The notes below the pieces were generated by a model. That model ran no database searches, had not been told where the DNA came from, and saw only the letters and a list, made by a program, of their open reading frames with translations. From the NCBI RefSeq assembly GCF_027497255.1, contig NZ_CP114903.1, forward strand, positions 4,588,001 through 4,652,000: a DNA stretch of 64,000 nucleotides, in the 5' to 3' direction. This document shows, one piece after another, positions 53,901-60,992 of this stretch. The position numbers and the translations under genes are program-made. Position 1 is the stretch's first letter. The number at the start of each line of letters is the position of its first letter. The stretch is from Micromonospora sp. WMMD882. Lineage in GTDB: Bacteria > Actinomycetota > Actinomycetes > Mycobacteriales > Micromonosporaceae.

Positions 53901-56900
53901 CACGGTCGCCTGGTGGGTGACCGGGGCGTAGTCGATCGCCGCGCCCGGGGCGATCATGGTGGTCTCCAGTTGCGCGAAGCTGCGCAGCACCTCGCTGGCC
54001 ACGGCGTGGCTCTGCCCGATGGCCAGGCTGTGCTCGGCGACGGCGGTGATGCCGGCGAGCACCCGGTCGGCCGGCCCGTCCTGCTGCCGGCTGCCCTCCT
54101 CGACCAGGTTGGTCAGCCGCTCCGACAACCGGAGCTGGTTGTGCAGGTAGTCGCCGTGCATGGCGAGGTGGTTCGCGGCGATCGCGCCGACGCTCGGCAC
54201 GAGCTGACCGGGCGCGACGTGCCCGGTCCCGTTGTGCCCGTGGCCGTTGTGGCCGTTGCCGTTGTGGCCGTGGCCGTTGCTCGGCCCGGTCGGGGCGGTG
54301 GGGGCCGACGGGGCGGCCGGGACGCCCTCGACCCGGTAACCGTCGCGCAGCGCCTCCTGGTATTCGCGCCGGCGTCCCTCCGACACGTGGTTGACACCGT
54401 TCAACTCGATCATCATCCCCTCGGTGCGCGGCGGCAGGGTGACCTCCGCCTGGTAGCGGTTGAATCCGTCGATCGGCAGGCCCAGGACGGCCAACCGGGC
54501 GGCGAGCTGCTTCAGGGCCCGGTCGCTGTCACGACCGGGTCCGGCGTCGGCGGAGAGCACGACGACGTCGGGGCGGTCGGCCAGCACCCGCCGTACCAGG
54601 CCGGCCAGGACCTTCTTCGGTCCGAACTCGACGAAGACCCGGAAGCCGTCGTCGTACATCTGGGCGACCCGGGGCGCGAAGCCGACCGGGTTGGCAAGCT
54701 GCCGCACCAGGACCCGGGCGTTCTCGCCGGGGTCGGCGCCGTAGCCGGCGTCCTCGGTGTTGGCGTAGACCGGGATCCGCGGCTGGCCGACGGTGACCCG
54801 TTCGACCGCCGCGCCGAAGCGGTCCACGGCGTGGCTGACGTACCGGGTGTGGAAGGCCGCCGCCACCGGCAGCGGCTTCGCGTCGACCCCGGCCGCCCGG
54901 CAGGCCGCGACGAACGCCCCGACGGCCTCGGTGCCGCCCCCGACCACCAACTGGTCCGGCGCGTTGATGTTGCAGATGACGACGTCCGGGTGGCCGTCGA
55001 GCAGGCGCTCCACGGTCGGCCGGTCGGCCGGGACGGCCGCCATGGTGCCCGGGTCGTCGCTGTCGGCGTCGCCGCGTTCGGCCATCGCCACGCCACGGGC
55101 CCGGGCCAGCGCGTGGAAGTCCTCGTCGCCGAGGCTGCCGGCGGCCCAGAGCGCGGTCAGCTCACCGAAGCTGTGCCCGAGCGCGCCCTCCGCGGTGAAG
55201 CCGAGTTCCCGCAGGTAGGCGTACTGGCCGGCGGAGACCGCGCCGATCGCCGGCTGGGCGTAGTCGGTGCGCCGCAGCGCCTCCTCCTGCCGCTTGCGGG
55301 TGGCGTCGTCGAAGGCCGGCGGCGGGAAGACCACCCGGCCCAGCGGCTCGGCCCCGGCGAAGTGCGCCGCCGCCGCGTCCAGGGCCGCCCGCACCGGCGG
55401 CACCGAGATCGCCGCCTCGGTCGCCATCGAGACGTACTGGCTGCCCTGCCCGGCGAAGAGCGCGGCCACCCTGCCGGTCTCCGCCGCCGACCGCCGGTAG
55501 TACGCCCCGCCGGGCAGCTCGAACGACTCGATCTCCGGGTTGTCGGCGATCCGCTGGCAGGCCTGCTCCCGCAGCTCGTCGCGCTCGGCGTCGGTCCGGG
55601 CGACCACGGCGAGGCGGGCGTGCCCGGCCGGCGGCGGGGCGTCCCCGGCCGGCCCGTCCGGGTGCTCGCGGGCCTGGGTCAGCAGCGCCTGCGGGTCCGC
55701 GCCGTGCCAGAGGTGCACCTTCGCGGTACGGTGCAGCACGGTCAGCCCGGCGCCGGTCGGGTCGTGCTCCTCCAGGACACAGTGGAAGTTCGTGCCACCG
55801 AAGCCGAACGACGAGACCGCCGCCCGCCGGCGGGGACGCTCCGGTTCGAGGATCCACGGCCGGGTGACGGTGTTGACGTAGAACGGGGAGTCGGCGAAGC
55901 CCATCGCCTCGCGGGGCTGGTCGACGTTGATCGTCGGCGGCAGGAGCTTGTGGTACAACGCCAGCGTCGACTTGATCATGCCGGCCGCGCCGGCCGCGGC
56001 CTTGGTGTGCCCGATCTGGCTCTTGACGCTGCCCACCGCGGCGAAGTTGCGCTCGTCGGTGACCGCCGCGAAGACCTCCTTGAGGGCGCTCACCTCGGTC
56101 AGGTCACCGACGGCGGTGCCGGTGCCGTGGCACTCGACCAGACCGACCTGCTCGGGGCCGAAGCCCGCGTCCTCGTACGCCCGGCGCAGCGCGACGACCT
56201 GGCCCTCCTTGCGGGGGGCGTAGATGCTCTTGAACCGGCCGTCGCTGGAGGTGCCGATGCCGCGCAGCACCGCGTAGATCCGGTCCCCGTCGCGTTCGGC
56301 GTCGGCCAGCCGCTTGAGCGCCAGCATGCCGATGCCCTCACCGATCAGGGTGCCGTCGGCGTTCTCGTCGAACGGCCGGATCTCGCCGGCCTTCGAGAAC
56401 GCCGGGGTCTTGGAGAAGCACAGGTACATCAGGATGGTGTTCTCGGCGTCGCAGCCGCCGGTGATCATCAGGTCGGCCCGGCCGGAGATCAGCTCCGCCG
56501 CCGCCGCGTGCACCGCCGTCAGCGAGCTGGCGCAGGCCGCGTCCACCGTGAAGTTGCTGCCACCGAAGTCGAACCGGTTGGCGATCCGGCCGGCCACGAC
56601 GTTGCCGAGCATGCCCGGGAAGGAGTGCTCCTCCCACGGCGCGAACGCCTTGACGAACTTCGCCGAGATCTCCTCGGCGTCGCGCTCGCTGAGCCCGCAG
56701 CTACGGACGACCTCCTTGAGCACCGGCGTCTGCAACCGGGTCGCCAGCGGCTGGGTCAGCGAGTTCGCCCCGGTGATGCCGAGCACCACGCCGGTCCGCT
56801 CCTTGCGGTACCACTCGGCGTCCGGCGCGCCGGCGTCGGCCAGGGTCTGCTTCGCCACCACCAGGCTGAGCAGTTGCAGCACGTCGGTGACCTCAAGGGT

Positions 56901-58136
56901 GTTCGGCGGCAGGCCGAACTCCAGCGGGTTGAACGGCACCGTGGGCACGAAGCCGCCGCGCTTGGCGTACGTCTTGTCCGGCGCCTTGGGGTCGGGGTCG
57001 TAGTGGTCGGAGATCCGCCAGTGCGTCTCGGGCACGTCCTCGATGCAGTCGGCGGCGTCGACCACGTTGCTCCAGAACTCCCCCAGGTCACCGGAGCGCG
57101 GGTAGAGCGCGCCGAGCCCGACGATCGCGATGGGGGTGTCCGCCGTCCGGCGGGGAGAGGTGTTGTCGCGGTCCATGACACGGTCCGTTCCGGTCGATGA
57201 CGCCTCATGGTCGGTGCCGGGCGACCGGTCGGCGGCGTGGGCGCCGCCCCCGGTGGACGCCGGTTCGGCGCCCTCGCCCAGCAGGTCACGGGCCGTACCG
57301 GCGATCCGGTCCACGGCCGTGGGCTCCTGCAACATCGTGTAGTGGTCGCCGGGGCAGCCCAGCACCGTCAGGTCCCCGGTCAACGACCGCCAACCCAACG
57401 GGTCCGGACCGTCCAGCAGGCCCCGCTCGGGCCGGACCAGCGTCACCGGCACCGGCGCGCGACGCGGCTCGTACGCCTGCGCCAGCCGGTTGTTGCGGAC
57501 CAGCCCCTGCAGGTACGTGTCGAGCACCTTGCGCAGCCCCGGCAGGGTGGTGTCGGCGCGGACCGCCTTGTGCTCGCGGGCCACCTCCAGCACCGTGCGC
57601 AGGCCGGCCTCCCGGTCCCCGGCGGGCAGCGCGGCCACCGGCAGCTCGACGCCCTTGCGGGCGCCCAGGTACATGGCGAACCAGCGCAGCACCTCGGCGT
57701 CGTCGAGGTCGCCGTCGAGCGCGGTGTACTCCGGCACCGGCGCGATGCTGTCCAGGGTGAGCAGCGCGACCGGGCGCTCGGCCGGCGCGAGCAGCGCGGC
57801 CAGCTCCAGCGCCACCACGCCGCCGAACGACCAGCCGGCCAGGCACCACCGGCCGGTGGTCAGGTCACGCCGGCGCAGCTCGTCGGCGACCCGCTGGGCC
57901 AGGGCCGGGATGGAGGTGCCGGGGTCCCCGCCGCGCAGCGCCGCCTCGAAGTACTCCGGGACGTGTTCCAGGTTGACCACGTGCAGCGCGGCGGCGGGCG
58001 CCAGCGCGGCGGCGAGTCCGGTGTAGACGGTGGCCGGCAGCGCCCCCGGGTGCACCAGGACCACCGCGTCGGCGCCGCGGCCGGCCTTCCCGACGCGGGT
58101 CACCACCTCACGGGGTCGCCGTTCACCTCGTCGCAT
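50985..58136 (-). CDS. TE-KS-AT-ACP-KR-DH megasynthase, PfaA-like with N-terminal thioesterase
   Basis: A 2383-residue protein. Domains: an alpha/beta-hydrolase thioesterase (about 15-290; Ser103 in 'GWSFGG', His265 in 'PGDHYTM'), an Ala/Gly/Thr linker, KS (about 332-770; Cys535 in 'DAACASS', His in 'ECHGTGTAVGD' and 'SVKSQIGHTKA'), AT (about 870-1180; Ser989 in 'GHSFGE'), a His-Gly-Asn-rich linker, a Pro-Ala-rich linker, one ACP (Ser1555 in 'LGIDSIKRVEI', the Pfa type), KR (about 1830-2100, 'TGGGRGVTAA', Tyr near 2025 in 'SDYAMANEALN') and a C-terminal dehydratase-like hotdog ('HRIGEHPVLPA'). The ATG at 58134-58136 overlaps the ACP gene by 14 bases. An internal ATG (57174-57176) just before the KS has only a weak ribosome site, so a fused protein is preferred. 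Confidence 0.9.
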   Translation of the reverse strand: MRRGERRPREVVTRVGKAGRGADAVVLVHPGALPATVYTGLAAALAPAAALHVVNLEHVPEYFEAALRGGDPGTSIPALAQRVADELRRRDLTTGRWCLAGWSFGGVVALELAALLAPAERPVALLTLDSIAPVPEYTALDGDLDDAEVLRWFAMYLGARKGVELPVAALPAGDREAGLRTVLEVAREHKAVRADTTLPGLRKVLDTYLQGLVRNNRLAQAYEPRRAPVPVTLVRPERGLLDGPDPLGWRSLTGDLTVLGCPGDHYTMLQEPTAVDRIAGTARDLLGEGAEPASTGGGAHAADRSPGTDHEASSTGTDRVMDRDNTSPRRTADTPIAIVGLGALYPRSGDLGEFWSNVVDAADCIEDVPETHWRISDHYDPDPKAPDKTYAKRGGFVPTVPFNPLEFGLPPNTLEVTDVLQLLSLVVAKQTLADAGAPDAEWYRKERTGVVLGITGANSLTQPLATRLQTPVLKEVVRSCGLSERDAEEISAKFVKAFAPWEEHSFPGMLGNVVAGRIANRFDFGGSNFTVDAACASSLTAVHAAAAELISGRADLMITGGCDAENTILMYLCFSKTPAFSKAGEIRPFDENADGTLIGEGIGMLALKRLADAERDGDRIYAVLRGIGTSSDGRFKSIYAPRKEGQVVALRRAYEDAGFGPEQVGLVECHGTGTAVGDLTEVSALKEVFAAVTDERNFAAVGSVKSQIGHTKAAAGAAGMIKSTLALYHKLLPPTINVDQPREAMGFADSPFYVNTVTRPWILEPERPRRRAAVSSFGFGGTNFHCVLEEHDPTGAGLTVLHRTAKVHLWHGADPQALLTQAREHPDGPAGDAPPPAGHARLAVVARTDAERDELREQACQRIADNPEIESFELPGGAYYRRSAAETGRVAALFAGQGSQYVSMATEAAISVPPVRAALDAAAAHFAGAEPLGRVVFPPPAFDDATRKRQEEALRRTDYAQPAIGAVSAGQYAYLRELGFTAEGALGHSFGELTALWAAGSLGDEDFHALARARGVAMAERGDADSDDPGTMAAVPADRPTVERLLDGHPDVVICNINAPDQLVVGGGTEAVGAFVAACRAAGVDAKPLPVAAAFHTRYVSHAVDRFGAAVERVTVGQPRIPVYANTEDAGYGADPGENARVLVRQLANPVGFAPRVAQMYDDGFRVFVEFGPKKVLAGLVRRVLADRPDVVVLSADAGPGRDSDRALKQLAARLAVLGLPIDGFNRYQAEVTLPPRTEGMMIELNGVNHVSEGRRREYQEALRDGYRVEGVPAAPSAPTAPTGPSNGHGHNGNGHNGHGHNGTGHVAPGQLVPSVGAIAANHLAMHGDYLHNQLRLSERLTNLVEEGSRQQDGPADRVLAGITAVAEHSLAIGQSHAVASEVLRSFAQLETTMIAPGAAIDYAPVTHQATVPSYQQPAIGGAPRPYGFTGVGYAPQATAPTYAPDTVEQAAPISPAVAPISPAVGPVATPAAAPVSAAVTPVATPAAAPAATPAAAPVSPAAAPVSPAVAPAAAGADADTVRAALLNIVADKTGYPTDMLDPSMDVEADLGIDSIKRVEIMGALRESFPGSPSASPERLAELHTLDDIVQFVAGAAAGSTGAEVVSGPKAERLPRIDRWQASLTRLPAPDRQEKAYRDAPVALLAGAGGPLADALADALTAAGWRIGQAGGTYDDGLDLVLYLAPEQADDTTAATAALRAAALLARDTQRPLERTAAGSRAAFVTVARLDGRLGVVPSAGPAGSAELATVALGGLSGLVKTLAVEAPSVYCRAVDVAAGLPVARVVELLLAELHDAAVAVREVGHDADGARWTTRLTAGPADADGPEVAPPGPADLLVVTGGGRGVTAACVSDLARRYGVGLLLLGRTPLADEPAWAQGVPLDQLKGVIARALRADGAKVSPKDVERRFQELKAQREIRQTLAEASAGGARVSYLPADVTDPDALRAALAGHRDRITGVVHGAGVLADQLIVDKRPEDIDRVLGTKLTGLAGLLAALDTDRLRHVVLFSSVAGFFGNRGQSDYAMANEALNRIAARLRGARPDARITSINWGAWAGGMVTPELARLFTERGVDLIPLETGVRMFTEQFDGARSADLVTVIGPDKPLSEAGPRPLPADGVPVVRELAGLGDEPVLTDHRIGEHPVLPATVALGGMLAAAAAVTGAPVTAARDFTVLKGVVLDDDAPRRLRFRVTPDGADARVDVRDEADRPRYRAVVEAAQPGTAPRLTGLPAVDAGEETTAYADGTLFHGETLRGLRRVLDPGRRMVLLAELPETPLADGAWGVDRYDPALADLLLQAVLVWVGRHTGQASLPTGVDRVELYAPIPTGAPFLVVVDEVTVSAPTVRCTVSACATDGAVLARFTGVQAIVRDNGVTQSTSNAR
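53595..53780. repeat. Degenerate 21-bp repeats coding for a Pro-Ala linker
   Basis: About eight imperfect 21-bp units (GCCGGGGAGACCGGCGCGGC type) encode the APVSPAA-like linker before the ACP of the first megasynthase. Confidence 0.7.
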
Positions 58137-58413
58137 CGCGCTGCTTCTCCACGATGTAGCCGGCGAGCTCGTTGATGGTCGGGTGGTACCAGAGGGCGGT
58201 GGTCTCCAGCTCGAACCCGAGCCAGTTCTCCAGCTCCCCGGAGAGCACCAGCGCCTCGGTGGAGTCCAGGTCGAACTCGTCGAAGTACTGGTCGACGTTC
58301 ACCTGGTCGGCGGGCACGCCCAACCGGTGGGCGATCTTCCCGACCAGCCAGTCGCGGACCTCGTCCGCGGTCAGTGCGGCGGCCGGGCGGGTGGTGGTCA
58401 CCTGATTCGTCAT
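58123..58413 (-). CDS. Free-standing acyl carrier protein
   Basis: A 96-residue carrier protein with the phosphopantetheine site 'FDEFDLDSTEALVLSGELE' (serine in D-S-T) in the usual second helix and a short variable N-terminus. The D-S-T-E context differs from the D-S-I-K of the ACP inside the megasynthase, so it may be a starter or hand-off carrier. The ATG at 58411-58413 has AGGA five bases upstream; the in-frame start further upstream overlaps repeats. Its stop overlaps the megasynthase start by 14 bases, so both are translated together. Confidence 0.88.
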   Translation of the reverse strand: MTNQVTTTRPAAALTADEVRDWLVGKIAHRLGVPADQVNVDQYFDEFDLDSTEALVLSGELENWLGFELETTALWYHPTINELAGYIVEKQRDATR

Positions 58414-58467
58414 CGCATTCCTCGCTTCGGACCGTTTCCGGGCATGGCGAACCCATGCTCCGTTCAG

Positions 58468-58513
58468 GGCGGAACAGTGCGGCCGTTTCCGGCGGAACAG
58501 TGCGGCCGTTTCC
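58468..58513. repeat. 23-bp direct repeat upstream of the ACP-megasynthase genes
   Basis: Two perfect 23-bp copies (GGCGGAACAGTGCGGCCGTT core) end to end, and a partial third after them. They lie 55-100 bp upstream of the ACP start in a 144-bp intergenic gap, a position suiting an operator. Confidence 0.75.
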
Positions 58514-58524
58514 GGCGGATGCGT

Positions 58525-58546
58525 CGCCGGATATTTCACTCCGGCG
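58525..58546 (-). terminator. Weak hairpin between the flavoprotein and ACP genes
   Basis: CGCCGGA and TCCGGCG form a 7-bp stem with an 8-base loop, 12 bases after the flavoprotein stop. It could attenuate rather than fully stop transcription into the megasynthase genes. Confidence 0.4.
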
Positions 58547-58557
58547 TTGGCGGCGAT

Positions 58558-59859
58558 TTACCGGGGGGCCGCCCCGGCGGCACGACGGACGGCTTCGGCG
58601 GCGGCCAGACCGGAGTCGAAAGCCGACTCGTGACTGCCGATGATGTCGATCCCCATCTTCCGGGAATGGAAGTAGGAGCCGGCGAACTTGATGCGGGAAT
58701 CGTCGGCGTTGATCGAGTGGATGTCGCGCTGGAGGGCACGGACCTCGGTGGTGAGAATGGGGTGCCGGTAGGACATCTCGTGGATGACGAGCTCGTCGCG
58801 GACGTCGAGCGGGCAGTCGAGGGTGACGAAGTAGTCCCGTTCGGCGTCGAGGTGCTGCAACTTGTTCAGGTAGTAGACGACCCAGGACTGCTGCCCCGCG
58901 CCGTCGCCGACGCGTCCGTAGTTCCAGCTCCGCCACCGCTGCCGGTCGGCGGGCATGACCGAGGCGTCGCCGTGCAGCAGCGCCCGGGTGCCGTGGTAGC
59001 GGATCGGGTCGAGTCGCTGCTGGCTGGGGGTCGGCTCGGCGAGCATTCCGAGCGCGTCGTCGGCGTGCGTGGCGAGCACCACGTAGTCGAAGCGCTCCGG
59101 TCCGGTCGGGCCGTGCACGAGAACCTGGTCGTCTTCGGCGCGGACCTGCCCGACCGGCGCGTCGAGCCGGACGTCCACCCCGGACGCCGCGAACTGCTCG
59201 GCGACCTTGCGGACGTAGTTGACGCTGCCGCCGGTGACGGTGCGCCAGGGGGCGCTCTGCCCGCCCAGGCCCTCGTGGCCGTGCGCGAAGAAGAAGGCGA
59301 TGATCGTGCTGGCCGGCATCTCCCAGATCCGCTCCGCCGGCACCGACCAGGCGGCGGTGGCGATGAGCACCACGAAGCCGTACCGGAAGGCGGCGCTGTA
59401 GCCGTTGCGGTCGAGGTACTCGCCGAGCGGGATGTCGGCCCTGCGGCGGACGAAGTCGCGCGGCGCCTCGGTCTGGAAGCGTCGCGCCTCCCGCCACAGG
59501 TGGGCGAAGTCGGCGTCGTACCGCTGCCCGATCTGCTCCTCGGTCAGCTCGAAGTCCTCCGACACGTAGCTGCGCCGGCGGTCGAGGTCGAAGAAGCAGA
59601 ACTGTCCCGGGTGGTCCTGGGTCTGCACCCCCAGTTCACCGAAGAACTTGGCGATCAGCGGGTAGTGGGCCTCGTTGTAGACGATGAAGGCGGTGTCGAG
59701 ACCGAGCGCCCGGCCGCCTTCCTGGACCTCGATGGTGTTCGCGTGCCCACCCAGTCTCGAATCGGCTTCGAACAGCGTCACTTGAGCGTCGTCTCGCAGA
59801 TGGTACGCGGCGGACATACCCGCGATCCCCGCGCCGACCACTGCAACTCGAGGAGTCAC
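58558..59859 (-). CDS. FAD-dependent amine-oxidase-fold protein (COG2907-like)
   Basis: A 433-residue flavoprotein. 'VAVVGAGIAGMSAAYHLR' (dinucleotide fold), 'TLFEADSRLGGHANTIEV' and the C-terminal 'IKFAGSYFHSRKMGIDIIGS' are typical of the COG2907 NAD/FAD-binding family. Those proteins usually occur with DUF1365 and cyclopropane-fatty-acid synthase genes and act on fatty acyl chains; neither partner is present here. The GTG at 59857-59859 is chosen because GGGAGG lies six bases upstream and the dinucleotide fold starts four codons later. It is the first enzyme gene after the sigma factor in the lipid cluster, so a role in modifying the chain is inferred. Confidence 0.85.
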   Translation of the reverse strand: MTPRVAVVGAGIAGMSAAYHLRDDAQVTLFEADSRLGGHANTIEVQEGGRALGLDTAFIVYNEAHYPLIAKFFGELGVQTQDHPGQFCFFDLDRRRSYVSEDFELTEEQIGQRYDADFAHLWREARRFQTEAPRDFVRRRADIPLGEYLDRNGYSAAFRYGFVVLIATAAWSVPAERIWEMPASTIIAFFFAHGHEGLGGQSAPWRTVTGGSVNYVRKVAEQFAASGVDVRLDAPVGQVRAEDDQVLVHGPTGPERFDYVVLATHADDALGMLAEPTPSQQRLDPIRYHGTRALLHGDASVMPADRQRWRSWNYGRVGDGAGQQSWVVYYLNKLQHLDAERDYFVTLDCPLDVRDELVIHEMSYRHPILTTEVRALQRDIHSINADDSRIKFAGSYFHSRKMGIDIIGSHESAFDSGLAAAEAVRRAAGAAPR

Positions 59860-60174
59860 CCGTGTCCTCCCATCTCCGGCTTCTTCCTCATCGTGGAGAG
59901 CCGCCTTCGGCTTCCCCATCCATACAGAGAGGACGGTCGACGCGCCGGATACATCTTCGGGGAAGTTTTCTCGACGAATCTCAACGGTCAATGCAAACGG
60001 CCGGTCCGCAGGGTCGGACCGGCCGTTCGGGCAGGAAGGATCGCGTATGGCGAGAAGCGGTTGCCACGATTGTCGACAACCGCGAACGGGCCTCATTACC
60101 CACTCGGTGGAGGATCAAACCTCGGCGTTTCGGGTTTCTTCGCGTGGATCTCGTGCGGCGGTCCGGGCCGCCGC
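59860..60174. other. Intergenic stretch between sigma factor and flavoprotein genes
   Basis: 315 bp without a convincing gene. It holds the hairpin at 59996-60027, a possible promoter for the flavoprotein gene (TTGACC at about 59,987 on the minus strand), and a 7-bp inverted repeat GCGGTTG/CAACCGC (60057-60083). A short plus-strand open frame beginning at 60047 lacks support. Confidence 0.5.
59996..60027 (-). terminator. Hairpin terminator after the sigma factor gene
   Basis: A perfect 13-bp stem (AACGGCCGGTCCG and complement) with a 6-base loop. It separates the sigma factor transcript from the flavoprotein gene. Confidence 0.7.
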
Positions 60175-60825
60175 TCAACCGGCCAGGGCGAGCTGCGGCT
60201 GGACGCTTTCGCGCAGCCGGCGCAACAGGCGGTTGCGGGTGGGGCCGATCGAGCCGCGCGGGATGCCCAGGGCGGCGCTGATCTCGTCGTAGCTCATCGC
60301 GGGCTCGCGCAGGAGCATGGCCAGCAACGCCTGGTGCTGCTTCTCCAGACCCCGGAAGGCGGCCATCAGCCGGACGTCCGGGGACCGGTCGAGGATGGTC
60401 TCCTCCACCACCGCGGCGGCGTCGGGCCAGGCGTCGAAGGGCGAGTTGTCGCCGATCGGCACCTGCCGGCGATCCCGTTCCAGTTGCTTCATCGCCTCGC
60501 GCCGGGCGATGGTCACCAGCCAGGAGGCCAGTTTCTCCGGCTCGCGCAGCCGGTGGATGTTCTCCACCACCCGCAGCCAGGTGACCTGACAGACGTCCTC
60601 GCAGTCGGCGGTGCGCAACCGGAACGACCGGGCGACCGACCAGGGCACGGAAGAGTAGGCGCCGATCAGCTCGGCCCAGGCCGCCTGGTCCCCCGCCTGG
60701 CACGCGGCGACGAGCAGCGCCAAGGGGCTGAACAGGGCTGTCTCCGGTGTCGCCGTGTCGTCCGCCTCCGCGGTCCTGATACCTGCAAGGGTCTGCGTGC
60801 CGGGGCCCCGATCTGCCACATCCAC
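60175..60825 (-). CDS. ECF-type RNA polymerase sigma factor
   Basis: A 216-residue sigma-70 family factor with region 2 ('DQAAWAELIGAYSSVPWSVA', then 'DCEDVCQVTWLRVVENIHRL') and region 4 ('LLREPAMSYDEISAALGIPR', 'GSIGPTRNRLLRRLRE'); no region 3, as in ECF factors. No anti-sigma gene is adjacent. The GTG at 60823-60825 has GAGGAGG upstream. It is at the head of the lipid cluster on the same strand and divergent from a TetR gene, so it may direct transcription of the cluster; target promoters could not be identified by eye. Confidence 0.92.
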   Translation of the reverse strand: MDVADRGPGTQTLAGIRTAEADDTATPETALFSPLALLVAACQAGDQAAWAELIGAYSSVPWSVARSFRLRTADCEDVCQVTWLRVVENIHRLREPEKLASWLVTIARREAMKQLERDRRQVPIGDNSPFDAWPDAAAVVEETILDRSPDVRLMAAFRGLEKQHQALLAMLLREPAMSYDEISAALGIPRGSIGPTRNRLLRRLRESVQPQLALAG

Positions 60826-60866
60826 CTTGCCTGCCTCCTCCCCCTGGCAGTTTCAGCGATCGACAG

Positions 60867-60916
60867 TAACGTTAGCGTACCCTATGTACATCCGCTAGCA
60901 CGGGACGCTAAAGTTA
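60867..60916. promoter_or_regulatory. Inverted repeat between sigma factor and TetR genes
   Basis: TAACGTTAGCGT (60867-60878) and ACGCTAAAGTTA (60905-60916) are inverted copies with 11 of 12 matches and 26 bases between. The region is clearly more AT-rich than its surroundings and lies between two divergent genes, fitting a TetR operator over divergent promoters. Confidence 0.55.
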
Positions 60917-60992
60917 ACACCCGACAACGCAAACTCCATGAACCGGACACGCGTCACCTGTCGGGTTCACGCTGGAAGGAGGGCTCGAAGCC

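Noticed and set aside
42496..57200. Very long open frames on the plus strand opposite to the megasynthase genes (about 2,000 codons each)
   Set aside because: They are the antisense of well-supported domains; in such GC-rich DNA the opposite strand is often open. Their translations are Arg/Gly/Val-rich with no recognisable domain.
60047..60292. Plus-strand open frame between sigma factor and flavoprotein genes
   Set aside because: It has a possible ribosome site (AAGG) but weak codon bias, and its second half is the antisense of the sigma factor gene.
36017..60825. Enediyne PKS cluster
   Set aside because: KS-AT-ACP-KR-DH resembles enediyne PKS order, but the C-terminal PPTase domain and the enediyne accessory genes are missing, while PfaC-like and PfaD-like proteins are present.
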